Source: Prolixibacteraceae bacterium
GTDB lineage: Bacteria > Bacteroidota > Bacteroidia > Bacteroidales > Prolixibacteraceae
DNA: 9,724 bases
Reading direction: 5' to 3'
Assembly: GCA_014380255.1 (NCBI GenBank)
Contig: JACMKG010000272.1
Coordinates: 1 to 9,724, forward strand
Shown: piece by piece, positions 1 through 6,674 of the stretch
How positions within the stretch are numbered: the first letter of the stretch is position 1
Layout of the letters: the number at the start of each line of letters is the position of its first letter
Notes under the pieces: generated by a model
What the model was told of the DNA's origin: nothing
What the model saw: the letters and a program-made list of their open reading frames with translations, nothing else
Database searches by the model: none
Translations under genes and position numbers: made by a program

Positions 1-308
1 GTAAAGAAGGGCCCGCTTCCGTGGTGCAGCAAACTGGCTATAGGATTTATACCAAGCTGCTGCAATCTATCCAAACGCTGATCGTGTAATTTGAAAAAGT
101 TCTTCTTATCCGCAGCGTACTTTTCCCATAACAGGGGATACCGTATGGTTCCAATATTTAGTTCAGAGAAAAGATCCAGGTCCTCCAGTCTATCTTCATG
201 ACGGCTTTGGGCGAGCTGATCGTATACTATATTGTTTACTCTTACAACAGAATATTCAGCACCGCCCCAAACGGCTATATGTTCGATATCTTGGTTAATC
301 AATTCCAA
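1..308 (-). CDS. GH1-like domain protein, probably of the GH1-like/RmlD-reductase type (5' part only, runs off the window)
   Basis: About 102 residues are visible before the window edge. Readable hallmarks are AVWGGAEYSVVRV near residue 12, a long DRLEDLDLFSELNIGTIRYP stretch, LLWEKY, and LGINPIASLLHHGSGP near the edge. The last matches the glycoside hydrolase family 1 barrel strand that ends in a conserved His (the GH1 'LHH' motif). From family knowledge, bacterial proteins with this WGG...HHGSGP N-terminus are often long and carry a C-terminal dTDP-4-dehydrorhamnose-reductase-like domain; that part lies outside the window. There is no in-frame ATG after the stop at 327-329. The first plausible start is TTG at 306-308, with a TATTAA-containing leader placed as in the neighbouring genes; a second TTG is at 300-302. 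It lies 45 bp downstream of the glycosyltransferase, same strand, so probably co-transcribed in a glycan cluster. Enzymatic activity is not shown by this fragment. Confidence 0.72.
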   Translation of the reverse strand, partial: MELINQDIEHIAVWGGAEYSVVRVNNIVYDQLAQSRHEDRLEDLDLFSELNIGTIRYPLLWEKYAADKKNFFKLHDQRLDRLQQLGINPIASLLHHGSGPFF

Positions 309-353
309 ATGGCTCTTTTTTTCAGATTAATAGATCTGACCTCCCGGTCAGAA

Positions 354-1616
354 TTATTCACGTCCAAAAGAAAACTGATTTATTTTCTTTTTAAGAGAAG
401 CTGCATCCAACACATTTTCATTCTTTTCCAGCGTCTTATAGATGATATCTTTCATTTTAGACCAAGTCAGGTCCCATGAATTTTCCTTCAGATGATCTTT
501 AACCATCATTTGCCAGCCGATGTTATCTCCCTGTTCAAGTAACCGGTAAATAGCTGATGTAAAATCATTCACGCTATCTGCAATTTCAACCATCCCCATT
601 TCTCCGTATGGCATTACCACATCTCGGATAGAGGTTGACACCACAGGTTTCCCTGCGGCGAGGTATTCCGGAATTTTGGTAGGGCTGATAAAACGCGTAC
701 TGTCATTTTTTGCAAATGGCAGAAATGCCACGTCCCAGTGCGCCAAGTAGTAAGGCAGCTCTTCATAACTCTTTTGTCCCAGGTAATGAATGTTTTCATG
801 CTGGGGCAATTGTTCGGGATCTATCTTTACTACCGGTCCGACCATTACAAAATGGACTTCAGGCATCTGTGAAGCCATTTTATCCAGCAGTTCAATATCC
901 AGTCTTTCGTCTAGCACTCCAAAGAATCCAACCCTTGGATGAGGGATTTGTGCCTGATCAGCAGGATCACTACTTCCCAGTCCACTTTCAAAATGGGACT
1001 GATCAATGCTGCTGGGTATCGGATGTATGTTATGATGCCTGTCCTTTTTGAATTCATACAGGTTATGACCTCCGGTAAAGACCACATCAGCGATGGAGAA
1101 TAAGATATTCTCATTTTTCAGCATATTGGGATGTGCACCTTTAAAACAGGAGAGTTCATCCATCGAATCATATACAATGGATTTGGGATGCAAATCATCC
1201 GTAAACTCAACTGCCATAGGGGTCAGGTACCAAAGCAGATAATCAGAGATATTATACCATTTGATCAGTTCATGAACTGATTCCTTGAGGTAATGATTGA
1301 TCTCGTTTTCCCGGGTGTGATTCTTGATATGGGGAGTAATAACGGTTAGGTTTAAGTTTTTGCTATAGACTGTTTTTAAAAAATTTGAATCAAAATTTCC
1401 CATTATAGGTTCTTCGAAATAAAAAACCCTCGAATCTTTAGCCCAACGTGTTAAAAGATGTTGGGGTCTTTGAAAAACGAAATTCCATCTAAGATGGGAA
1501 AAGCATATAATATTTTTAATTTGCATCAGATTATTGTCGTTAAGCAAGTCTTTCCCATTAAGGCCAGACTGCTTAACGACATTATAATCCAGAGTTCTGT
1601 TTTTATTTAAATCCAT
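354..1616 (-). CDS. GT-B fold glycosyltransferase (family 1/4-like)
   Basis: A 420-residue cytoplasmic glycosyltransferase without signal peptide or membrane helices. The N-terminal half has the motif FSHLRWNFVFQRPQHLL (about residues 39-55), typical of a bacterial GT-B family found in exopolysaccharide and galactofuranose-type clusters. The C-terminal half has a Rossmann-like start PRVGFFGVLDERLD (about 227-240) and the donor-site region SPTKIPEYLAAGKPVVSTS (about 310-328), with the Glu-Tyr-Leu-Ala-Ala-Gly-Lys-Pro signature of nucleotide-sugar binding. The start at 1616 adds about 30 hydrophilic residues before the conserved region; a second Met sits at 1526. The 1616 start is preferred because the leader shared with the gene upstream lies exactly 9 bases before it. 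It lies 26 bp downstream of the 49-residue protein and 45 bp upstream of the GH1-like gene. Donor and acceptor are not readable; use of UDP-galactofuranose is an inference from nearby glf. Confidence 0.88.
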   Translation of the reverse strand: MDLNKNRTLDYNVVKQSGLNGKDLLNDNNLMQIKNIICFSHLRWNFVFQRPQHLLTRWAKDSRVFYFEEPIMGNFDSNFLKTVYSKNLNLTVITPHIKNHTRENEINHYLKESVHELIKWYNISDYLLWYLTPMAVEFTDDLHPKSIVYDSMDELSCFKGAHPNMLKNENILFSIADVVFTGGHNLYEFKKDRHHNIHPIPSSIDQSHFESGLGSSDPADQAQIPHPRVGFFGVLDERLDIELLDKMASQMPEVHFVMVGPVVKIDPEQLPQHENIHYLGQKSYEELPYYLAHWDVAFLPFAKNDSTRFISPTKIPEYLAAGKPVVSTSIRDVVMPYGEMGMVEIADSVNDFTSAIYRLLEQGDNIGWQMMVKDHLKENSWDLTWSKMKDIIYKTLEKNENVLDAASLKKKINQFSFGRE

Positions 1617-1625
1617 GTTGAAGCT

Positions 1626-1644
1626 TTTAAATGGTTAATAATTT
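1626..1644 (-). promoter_or_regulatory. Shared A/T-rich translation leader, glycosyltransferase copy
   Basis: Read on the minus strand this is AAATTATTAACCATTTAAA, followed by exactly 9 bases and then the ATG at 1616. It differs at one position from the leader of the 49-residue protein (1802-1820). No Shine-Dalgarno sequence is visible. Bacteroidota ribosomes are known to rely little on Shine-Dalgarno pairing and favour A-rich, unstructured leaders, so a role in translation initiation is the simplest reading. Confidence 0.5.
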
Positions 1645-1792
1645 AATCATCATTAAATTTCCTCACACCACCATCAGGAGAATAGAAAGCCTTTGGATTT
1701 TTATCAACCATTTTCATTTCTTCCTCATAATTTTTTAGTATTTCCTCATAATTTCCACGATGTTCATTTTCTTTTTTAGTATTCCTTTTCAT
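1643..1792 (-). CDS. Small Lys/Glu-rich protein of unknown function (49 aa)
   Basis: A complete 49-codon frame from ATG (1790-1792) to TAA (1643-1645), not recognised as any family. It begins MKRNTKKENEHRGNYEEILK and ends with a short segment NPKAFYSPDGGVRKFNDD. It is strongly charged, has no membrane helix or signal peptide, and residues 14-28 hold a near-duplication, NYEEI then NYEEE, mirrored in the DNA by a repeated attatgagga. Support for it being real: it fills the only gap between glf and the glycosyltransferase (70 bp after glf, 26 bp before the next start). It also has the same 19-base leader, with one mismatch and the same 9-base distance to ATG, as the glycosyltransferase. The Glu/Lys-rich middle could be a short helix or coiled coil. 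Function is open; a small partner or regulator of the cluster is only a guess. Confidence 0.6.
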   Translation of the reverse strand: MKRNTKKENEHRGNYEEILKNYEEEMKMVDKNPKAFYSPDGGVRKFNDD

Positions 1793-1801
1793 AGCCTTTA
1801 A

Positions 1802-1820
1802 TTTAAATTGTTAATAATTT
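1802..1820 (-). promoter_or_regulatory. Shared A/T-rich translation leader, small-protein copy
   Basis: Minus-strand sequence AAATTATTAACAATTTAAA, then 9 bases (TTAAAGGCT), then the ATG at 1792. It is 18/19 identical to the glycosyltransferase leader at the same distance from its start, which supports the 49-residue frame as translated. Confidence 0.5.
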
Positions 1821-1862
1821 TCAATCTGCAAGTAATACAGCATCCGGTACACGGCCAACCAT

Positions 1863-3029
1863 TTAATTTTGCATCTTCTTTTGCAAAAGGCTGGTTTCGT
1901 GTATCAACTTGTCAAACATCTCCAATGCATGATTGATCGTGTCATGCATGTCATAGTACTTGTAATCTCCAAGTCGTCCGCTTATATACGTATTCTTCAG
2001 GCTGCTGATCTCTTGGCGGTATTTTAACACCAATTGCTGATTTCTCTCGTCGTTGATAGGATAATACGGATTTGTTCCATCATCCATCAATGAATACTCT
2101 TTGATAATCATCGTTTTGTCCGCCGGATAATCAGTCCTTTCAGGATGCAAATGCCTTGGCTCATGGATCCTGGTATAAGGTACATCCATATCAGCATAAT
2201 TCATCACCGATGTACCCTGGTAATCCTCATAAGGATGGATTTCTTTCTCAAAACGCAAAGTGCGGTACTCAAGCTTTCCGTATTTATAATTGAAGTACTG
2301 GTCAAGCGGACCGCTGTAAATAATTTTGGTATCAGCAGGGATACTGTCTTTTATATCAAAAAAGTCAACATTCAGCTTCACCTCAATTTTTGGTGAATCC
2401 AACAGTTTTTCGAATATCTTACCGTATCCGTGCAGAGGAATTCCCTGCCAGCGGCTGTAATAGTAACTCTCGTTGTAATTCTTCCGGAAGGGTAAACGCT
2501 TCAGGATGTTTTCAGGCATCTCCCGTGGATCTTTTTGCCATTGCTTCATGGTATAGCCTTTAATAAAAGCTTCATAGAGCGGCCTTCCCATAAAGGTAAT
2601 GGCTTTCTCCTCAAAATTCTTAGGATTGGTAATATTTTCCTTTTTAATCTCATCCTGCAAAAAGGCTTCCACCTCAAAAGGCTTCAGATTGAGGTTATAG
2701 AAACTGTTAATCGTTTCCAGATTAACCGGCATCTGGTAAACCTTATTCTTATGAGTGGTTAATACCTGATGGAAATAGCTGTTAAATTCCGTAAAGCGGT
2801 TAATGTAATCCCATACCCGTTCGTTAGGGGTATGAAATATATGGGTTCCATACAAATGATAATGAATCCCTGTATCCGAATCATCCAGGGAATAACAATT
2901 GCCACCGATATGCTTTCTTTTTTCAATAATCAAAACTTTTTGATTCATCTCGCTGGCAATCCGTTCTGCTAAAACGGAACCAAAAAAACCACTACCCACA
3001 ATGAGAAATTTAAGTCCAGATAGATCCAT
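1863..3029 (-). CDS. glf: UDP-galactopyranose mutase
   Basis: Glf is a cytoplasmic FAD enzyme that interconverts UDP-galactopyranose and UDP-galactofuranose, the donor for galactofuranose in surface glycans. The 388-residue length is normal for the bacterial family. The N-terminal FAD/Rossmann motif GSGFFG is at residues 12-17, followed by an acidic strand end (IIEKRKHIGGNC, 34-45) that would bind the FAD ribose. The strongly conserved HLYGTHIFHT segment is at 58-67. GRLGDYKYYDMH near 351-362 matches the conserved C-terminal active-site region carrying an Arg and Tyr residues. The ATG at 3027-3029 gives a start only a few residues before the FAD motif, as usual. It is the first gene of the minus-strand glycan cluster, with about 1 kb of non-coding repeat-rich DNA upstream. 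No frameshift or missing motif was seen. Confidence 0.96.
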   Translation of the reverse strand: MDLSGLKFLIVGSGFFGSVLAERIASEMNQKVLIIEKRKHIGGNCYSLDDSDTGIHYHLYGTHIFHTPNERVWDYINRFTEFNSYFHQVLTTHKNKVYQMPVNLETINSFYNLNLKPFEVEAFLQDEIKKENITNPKNFEEKAITFMGRPLYEAFIKGYTMKQWQKDPREMPENILKRLPFRKNYNESYYYSRWQGIPLHGYGKIFEKLLDSPKIEVKLNVDFFDIKDSIPADTKIIYSGPLDQYFNYKYGKLEYRTLRFEKEIHPYEDYQGTSVMNYADMDVPYTRIHEPRHLHPERTDYPADKTMIIKEYSLMDDGTNPYYPINDERNQQLVLKYRQEISSLKNTYISGRLGDYKYYDMHDTINHALEMFDKLIHETSLLQKKMQN

Positions 3030-3038
3030 ATTTTTTGT

Positions 3039-3057
3039 GCTAAATTGTTGATAAAGT
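3039..3057 (-). promoter_or_regulatory. Shared A/T-rich translation leader, glf copy (diverged)
   Basis: Minus-strand sequence ACTTTATCAACAATTTAGC, then 9 bases (ACAAAAAAT), then the glf ATG at 3029. It matches the small-protein leader at 14 of 19 positions with identical spacing. A partly overlapping 12-base direct repeat (TTGTTAACAA-like, then ATCAACAA-like) lies just upstream. The match could partly reflect shared A/T richness. Confidence 0.38.
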
Positions 3058-3540
3058 TGTTAACAAATCTCGCCATGGATTAGTTCACAAAATGTTAGCA
3101 CAGAAAAAACAGTAAGCGAACATATGTTACACACCCCAATTCATTATGTCCATTCTTACACAATTAAAGGATTCATTATAAGGGAAGTATCAAGTAAAAG
3201 ACAAGTTTAAATAAAATGTCATTTTTAGATTTTTTAACATCTCGGATTTATCAAAAGAAATAGATAATCAACTACTTACATGCAACAACTTCTTTCTTTT
3301 GTTTAACACCAAACACTATCAGCGTCCAGGGTGCATGACAGGCTCGTAGAAAAAGGTTGAATAACAAATGGTATGGGAGGTTTTTAGAAGACCTCATGAG
3401 GGTGTCCAAAAGCCGAATAAACAAATTTAGACTCTGTCATCTTAGGTCTTTTAAGCGCACTGCTGTGATTCTTACCCCTACGAAGCATCCAGAGCCGAGA
3501 AACAGTTCATCCGGTCAGATAGTGCACGGCATCAACTTAG
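3058..3540. other. Non-coding region upstream of glf, nothing recognised
   Basis: No convincing gene on either strand. The part nearest glf (to about 3300) is AT-rich and could hold the glf promoter, but I found no clean TAnnTTTG element. The part from about 3310 to 3540 is richer in GC and less regular. It has a short hairpin-like gaggt/acctc pair near 3378-3396 and otherwise no similarity I recognise. It may be decayed sequence or part of the repeat-bearing element that follows. Confidence 0.5.
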
Positions 3541-3648
3541 CCTGTACATTACCCATGTCTGTACGGTGTCTGATCTGATGCTGTACTATTATGCCCTATT
3601 TAGTACAGCATCAGTACAGACACCGTACAGACAGTGGCAATGTGTAGG
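3541..3648. repeat. 47-bp near-palindrome with 11-bp-phased CTGTAC/GTACAG motif
   Basis: The left arm 3541-3587 and right arm 3602-3648 are reverse complements over 47 bp with about 7 differences, two of which would be G-U pairs in RNA. The loop is 14 bases (3588-3601). In the right arm GTACAG recurs at 3603, 3614 and 3625, an 11-bp step. The left arm has CTGTAC at 3559 and 3581, with a mutated copy (CTGATC) between them at 3570, plus another at 3542. The structure could be a very long RNA hairpin, a protein-binding array in helical phase, or a small non-autonomous mobile element. No target-site duplication was seen at its ends. Confidence 0.85.
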
Positions 3649-3760
3649 ATATGTTCAGGGAAAGAAAGAGGGTGGTTTACTGTCAGGAAAATTACCACAA
3701 AGGATCGTTAAATGGCTGAATTACCATCCACATTTGGTATAGATCAGTTTAGTTTGATAA
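3649..3760. other. Spacer between palindrome and octamer array, no gene seen
   Basis: A 112-bp stretch with stops in several frames, no recognisable motif and no terminator-like hairpin. It joins the palindrome to the first octamer array. Confidence 0.45.
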
Positions 3761-3860
3761 AGTACCTGAGTACCTAAGTACCTGAGCACACAAGTGCCTG
3801 AGTGCCTGAGTACCTGAGTACACAGATTCCTGAGTACCTGAGTACCTAAGTGCCTAAGTA
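3761..3860 (+). repeat. Octamer tandem array 1, consensus AGTACCTG, 12.5 units
   Basis: Twelve consecutive 8-base units run in perfect register from 3761 to 3856, with a half unit AGTA at 3857-3860. Variants are AGTACCTG (four copies), AGTACCTA (two), AGTGCCTG (two), AGTGCCTA, and the diverged AGCACACA, AGTACACA and GATTCCTG. An 8-base period does not preserve a reading frame, and no gene reads through it plausibly. Point variation without loss of register suggests replication-slippage growth followed by drift, or selection for spacing. Confidence 0.9.
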
Positions 3861-3953
3861 AACCAGGACACTGATCATATACTCTTTTTCAGAGAAAATC
3901 AATTCTGTAATCCTCTAAAAATCGAAAAGGTGAAACTTGTCTTTCTTATGTAC

Positions 3954-4017
3954 TTTGTCACTTTGTCACTCAGGAACTTTGTCACTCAGGCACTCAGGCA
4001 CTCAGGTACTCAGACAG
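3954..4017 (-). repeat. Octamer tandem array 2, inverted relative to array 1, 8 units
   Basis: Eight in-register 8-base units on the plus strand: TTTGTCAC twice, TCAGGAAC, TTTGTCAC, TCAGGCAC twice, TCAGGTAC and TCAGACAG. The TCAGGTAC/TCAGGCAC units are the reverse complement of the array 1 units (GTACCTGA/GTGCCTGA). A 19-base stretch, 3984-4002, is exactly complementary to 3793-3811 in array 1. The arrays are separated by 93 bp without repeats. In a transcript of either strand they could pair into a long stem. They lie just beyond the stop at 4077 of the outer-membrane protein gene, so a role in transcript end formation is possible but not shown. Confidence 0.85.
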
Positions 4018-4076
4018 GATTGCTTCTTCATTACACGGCTGGAAGCTAAAAAGCAGGTAAAAACACTTAGAGATAT

Positions 4077-5210
4077 TTACTTACGGAGGGATGAGAGCAG
4101 AAAATCCTGGTTAAACAACAAATAAAAACCATAGCTGTATGAAAAGTCACCGGTTGGCACATCCATAATCCCTTCAACCTGAAATGCGACACGGGCATCC
4201 TTTACAATTTCCTTTTGCCACAGGTATTTAAGCGACAGCACTGACCGACTCGCTTGGGTAAAAGAAGGATCGCTGTCGGAAACTGACTGATAGATAAAAC
4301 GTCCTTTGGGAGCGATAAACTGAAAAGCGTTCCAGTAGCTCAGGTAAAACGATGAATACCGGGTTTGCGCACTTGCACCTACTAAATAAGCATGGCCTTT
4401 ATCAAATGGATAGGTATTTGAATCTACAGTAACAGCTTTGTATCCCAGCCAGTTACCTGAAATACCAATACTTTGAAGCCTCTGCCCATCCACATTAATG
4501 GAGAGGTCCCATCCTGCAGCCACATTGGCATGAGTCTGCACCCGTAAAGCGCTTGAATCGATTTCACCCCCTTTGTGGTAAAACAAAAGCTGCACAGGCA
4601 GGCTAACAGTCAGGGCTGAATTTTTGTAAGCCACATAATTACCGGTAAAGCCTGCCGTAAAATGCTCCTGAAAAGGGTCATTTCTTTGGATATACTGCTC
4701 CCAGGAGATCCAGGCCTGTCCATCCAGCCTGTCACTGGAATAAATAAACTGAAGGCCTGATTCGGGCCTGTCTGTATAGATTCGTTCAGGTTCCCAAAGC
4801 TGATCTAAAAGCCCATGCGCATAGTTTTGATCCAAGGCACCTACCACCACTGCAAACCGATTAGAGAAATGATAGCGAGAAGAAAACCAGGGAATAAAAT
4901 TTACCACTTCATCCAGTCCGCTGTATTTAACCAGGTGCCCGCCCACTTCGATGTAAAGGTCTTTGGTGGGTGCATAGGTCAGTTTGGGCCTTATCAAAGC
5001 GCCGGGCAGGGTATAGCCATCGACAAAGCTGCCCAGGTATTCATTGTTCTGGAAAAAGCCCATGCTTTCAAACCTGAAAGTAAGCTCCCGGGCTTTCACA
5101 TCTTCCTGCCTCTTATAAAATGAAGCAAACTGCTGAAAGGTTTGTGCCTGCAGGTAAGTTGCAGAAACCATTAGGACTAACAGAACACCGGGAACAATTT
5201 TTCGCAACAT
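4077..5210 (-). CDS. Secreted, probable outer-membrane beta-barrel protein of unknown family
   Basis: A 377-residue protein. It begins with a Sec signal peptide: MLRK, then a hydrophobic core (IVPGVLLVLMVSATYL) and a likely signal peptidase I site after LQAQ, giving a mature start near TFQQF. The rest has no long hydrophobic helix. It shows many short alternating amphipathic segments rich in Tyr, Trp and Phe, such as LYIEVGGHLVKY, AQTRYSSFYLSYWNAFQF and YSYGFYLLFNQDFLL at the end, as expected of beta strands in an outer-membrane barrel. I do not recognise the family. It starts 21 bp after the transporter stop on the same strand, so the two are probably one transcript, suggesting an outer-membrane partner for uptake or export. 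A soluble periplasmic beta protein is the alternative. Confidence 0.72.
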   Translation of the reverse strand: MLRKIVPGVLLVLMVSATYLQAQTFQQFASFYKRQEDVKARELTFRFESMGFFQNNEYLGSFVDGYTLPGALIRPKLTYAPTKDLYIEVGGHLVKYSGLDEVVNFIPWFSSRYHFSNRFAVVVGALDQNYAHGLLDQLWEPERIYTDRPESGLQFIYSSDRLDGQAWISWEQYIQRNDPFQEHFTAGFTGNYVAYKNSALTVSLPVQLLFYHKGGEIDSSALRVQTHANVAAGWDLSINVDGQRLQSIGISGNWLGYKAVTVDSNTYPFDKGHAYLVGASAQTRYSSFYLSYWNAFQFIAPKGRFIYQSVSDSDPSFTQASRSVLSLKYLWQKEIVKDARVAFQVEGIMDVPTGDFSYSYGFYLLFNQDFLLSSLRK

Positions 5211-5231
5211 AGCACCATGGGTTATAAAAGG

Positions 5232-6674
5232 TTATTTCTTTGGAAGGATAAATCGATCGTAAATAAACAGAAAGACCGTTGCAGAGACCGCGATGCCGGA
5301 AAATAGCATCCATATCTGTCCCGGGTTATAATTCACCCATAAAAAATCTGTTAACTGGGCATCGCTTAGATTCATTTGACGGGCAGCTTCTCTGAAATAG
5401 TCATTTTTGGAGAACTGTTCTGTAATTTCAGGAACTGACAATCCGCGCTTGGCAACTTCTTCTTTCAGCAGGTAAATTTTATCGGCCACCTTTTCATAAG
5501 GGCTGCCTGAAATCCATCCGGCCAATTGATGGCTTGCAGCAATGGGAAGAAAGGAAGTACCCATGTAGAGTGCTTTTTTGTCTTCAGGGGCAATGCGCCC
5601 GATGTACTCGGTAAATTTGGGAGAGCTGGCCATTTCACCTAATCCAAAGATAAGTAATCCTAAAAGTACCATCCACCCGTATTGCATGGAGAACATCAAC
5701 CCCAATCCTCCGGCCAGAACCAGGATGCCGCCCATCATAGCGTTCAATGGCCTGAAACGCATCACAAAAGCCGAAACCACCAATTGAAAGGCAATGATAA
5801 AGAATGAATCCATGCTTGATAAAGTAACCGTTGAGATAGTCCCCTGTTCTGTTCCTATGCTTTCGGCAAAAGATGGAAATACAGCATGAAGAGAGTTGTA
5901 AAGATCGGAAGTATCGACCCAATCTTCTACAAAAACAGGAAAAGAATAATACAACTGATTAAAGGCCGTCCAGAAAAGAACCATGATTATCAGGAATAGT
6001 AAATACCGCCAGTTGATCAGGGTAATATAGATATTACGGAAAGCCTGCAGGATACTTCTACCGAGTGTGGCTCCTTTTTCTTTGATGATTGGTTCTTTAA
6101 AAAAGAAAAGTGTAATTAGTAAGTTCAGGGCAATTGCCAACATGGACAGATAAAACACATAGTCCCAACTTTTACCAAGTACAATTCCTGCAATGAAAGG
6201 TCCGATAAACCCGCCAATGTTGACCATCATGTAAAAAATACCAAAGCCAATTGAAGAGGTTTCATCCGTAGTGGTGCGTGCCACAACTGCAGAAATAATG
6301 GGTTTAAAAAATGCGCCTCCCACACAAATCCAGATAAACGAGAGAAACACCATCTCGAAGTCTTCAAAACTGATAATCATGTAAAAGCCTGTAAAATAGA
6401 TCAGGAAAGAAAGAAAAAGAACTTTTTTATAGCCTACTTTATCCGCAATAGATCCGGTAATAATGGGTAGTAAATAAAGCAGCATGGAACCTGTTCCCAT
6501 GATCAATCCCTTTTGAGTTTGGGTAAACCCAAGAGCCCCGGTATCTGTTGAGTTAACCAAAAAGATGGAAAAGCCCATGTAAAACCCGTACCAGGCCCAG
6601 CGTTCAAAAAGTTCTATGATGTTGGCTATCCAGAATAAAGAAGGATAACGCCTGAAAATCTGAAGTTTTGACAT
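5232..6674 (-). CDS. POT/PTR2-like MFS transporter (proton-dependent oligopeptide transporter family)
   Basis: A 480-residue inner-membrane protein with many hydrophobic helices and no signal peptide. Family marks are ExxER in helix 1 (E21, E24, R25 in IIELFERWAWYGF), the MFS loop motif GSIADKVGYKKV (74-85), FFKP in helix 4 (K124, a lysine conserved in POT proteins), and the PTR2-like stretch FGIFYMMVNIGGFIGPF (about 144-160). POT proteins import di- and tripeptides, and some members carry other substrates, using the proton gradient. Two long polar loops, around 255-290 and 395-445, are larger than in a minimal POT protein and may make this a Bacteroidota subgroup with another substrate. It is first in a two-gene unit with the outer-membrane protein. 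It is transcribed divergently from the protease gene, sharing a 239-bp intergenic region. Confidence 0.83.
   Translation of the reverse strand: MSKLQIFRRYPSLFWIANIIELFERWAWYGFYMGFSIFLVNSTDTGALGFTQTQKGLIMGTGSMLLYLLPIITGSIADKVGYKKVLFLSFLIYFTGFYMIISFEDFEMVFLSFIWICVGGAFFKPIISAVVARTTTDETSSIGFGIFYMMVNIGGFIGPFIAGIVLGKSWDYVFYLSMLAIALNLLITLFFFKEPIIKEKGATLGRSILQAFRNIYITLINWRYLLFLIIMVLFWTAFNQLYYSFPVFVEDWVDTSDLYNSLHAVFPSFAESIGTEQGTISTVTLSSMDSFFIIAFQLVVSAFVMRFRPLNAMMGGILVLAGGLGLMFSMQYGWMVLLGLLIFGLGEMASSPKFTEYIGRIAPEDKKALYMGTSFLPIAASHQLAGWISGSPYEKVADKIYLLKEEVAKRGLSVPEITEQFSKNDYFREAARQMNLSDAQLTDFLWVNYNPGQIWMLFSGIAVSATVFLFIYDRFILPKK

Noticed and set aside
198..479. Plus-strand open frame of 93 codons at the left end
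   Set aside because: It lies antisense across the GH1-like gene and the 3' end of the glycosyltransferase, both supported by clear motifs.
1524..1526. Alternative glycosyltransferase start at the second Met
   Set aside because: It would begin right at the conserved region, but the shared leader at fixed spacing supports the ATG at 1616; not fully excluded.
3130..3215. Sigma-70-like TTGTCT/TATAAT pair on the minus strand upstream of glf
   Set aside because: Spacing is about 18, but Bacteroidota primary promoters use TAnnTTTG, so an E. coli-type match in AT-rich DNA is weak evidence.
3357..3578. Plus-strand open frame of 73 codons
   Set aside because: It runs into the left arm of the palindrome, has no recognisable motif, and has no leader resembling the real genes here.
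3541..3648. Ordinary intrinsic terminator
   Set aside because: The arms are far too long, the stem is not GC-rich near the loop, and no T-run follows on either strand.
3761..4017. CRISPR array
   Set aside because: The repeat unit is 8 bases with no spacers between units, and no cas genes are present; it is a tandem repeat.
3937..4125. Plus-strand open frame of 62 codons
   Set aside because: It is a read-through of octamer array 2, giving a Ser/Leu/His-rich low-complexity product, and its end overlaps the outer-membrane gene on the other strand.
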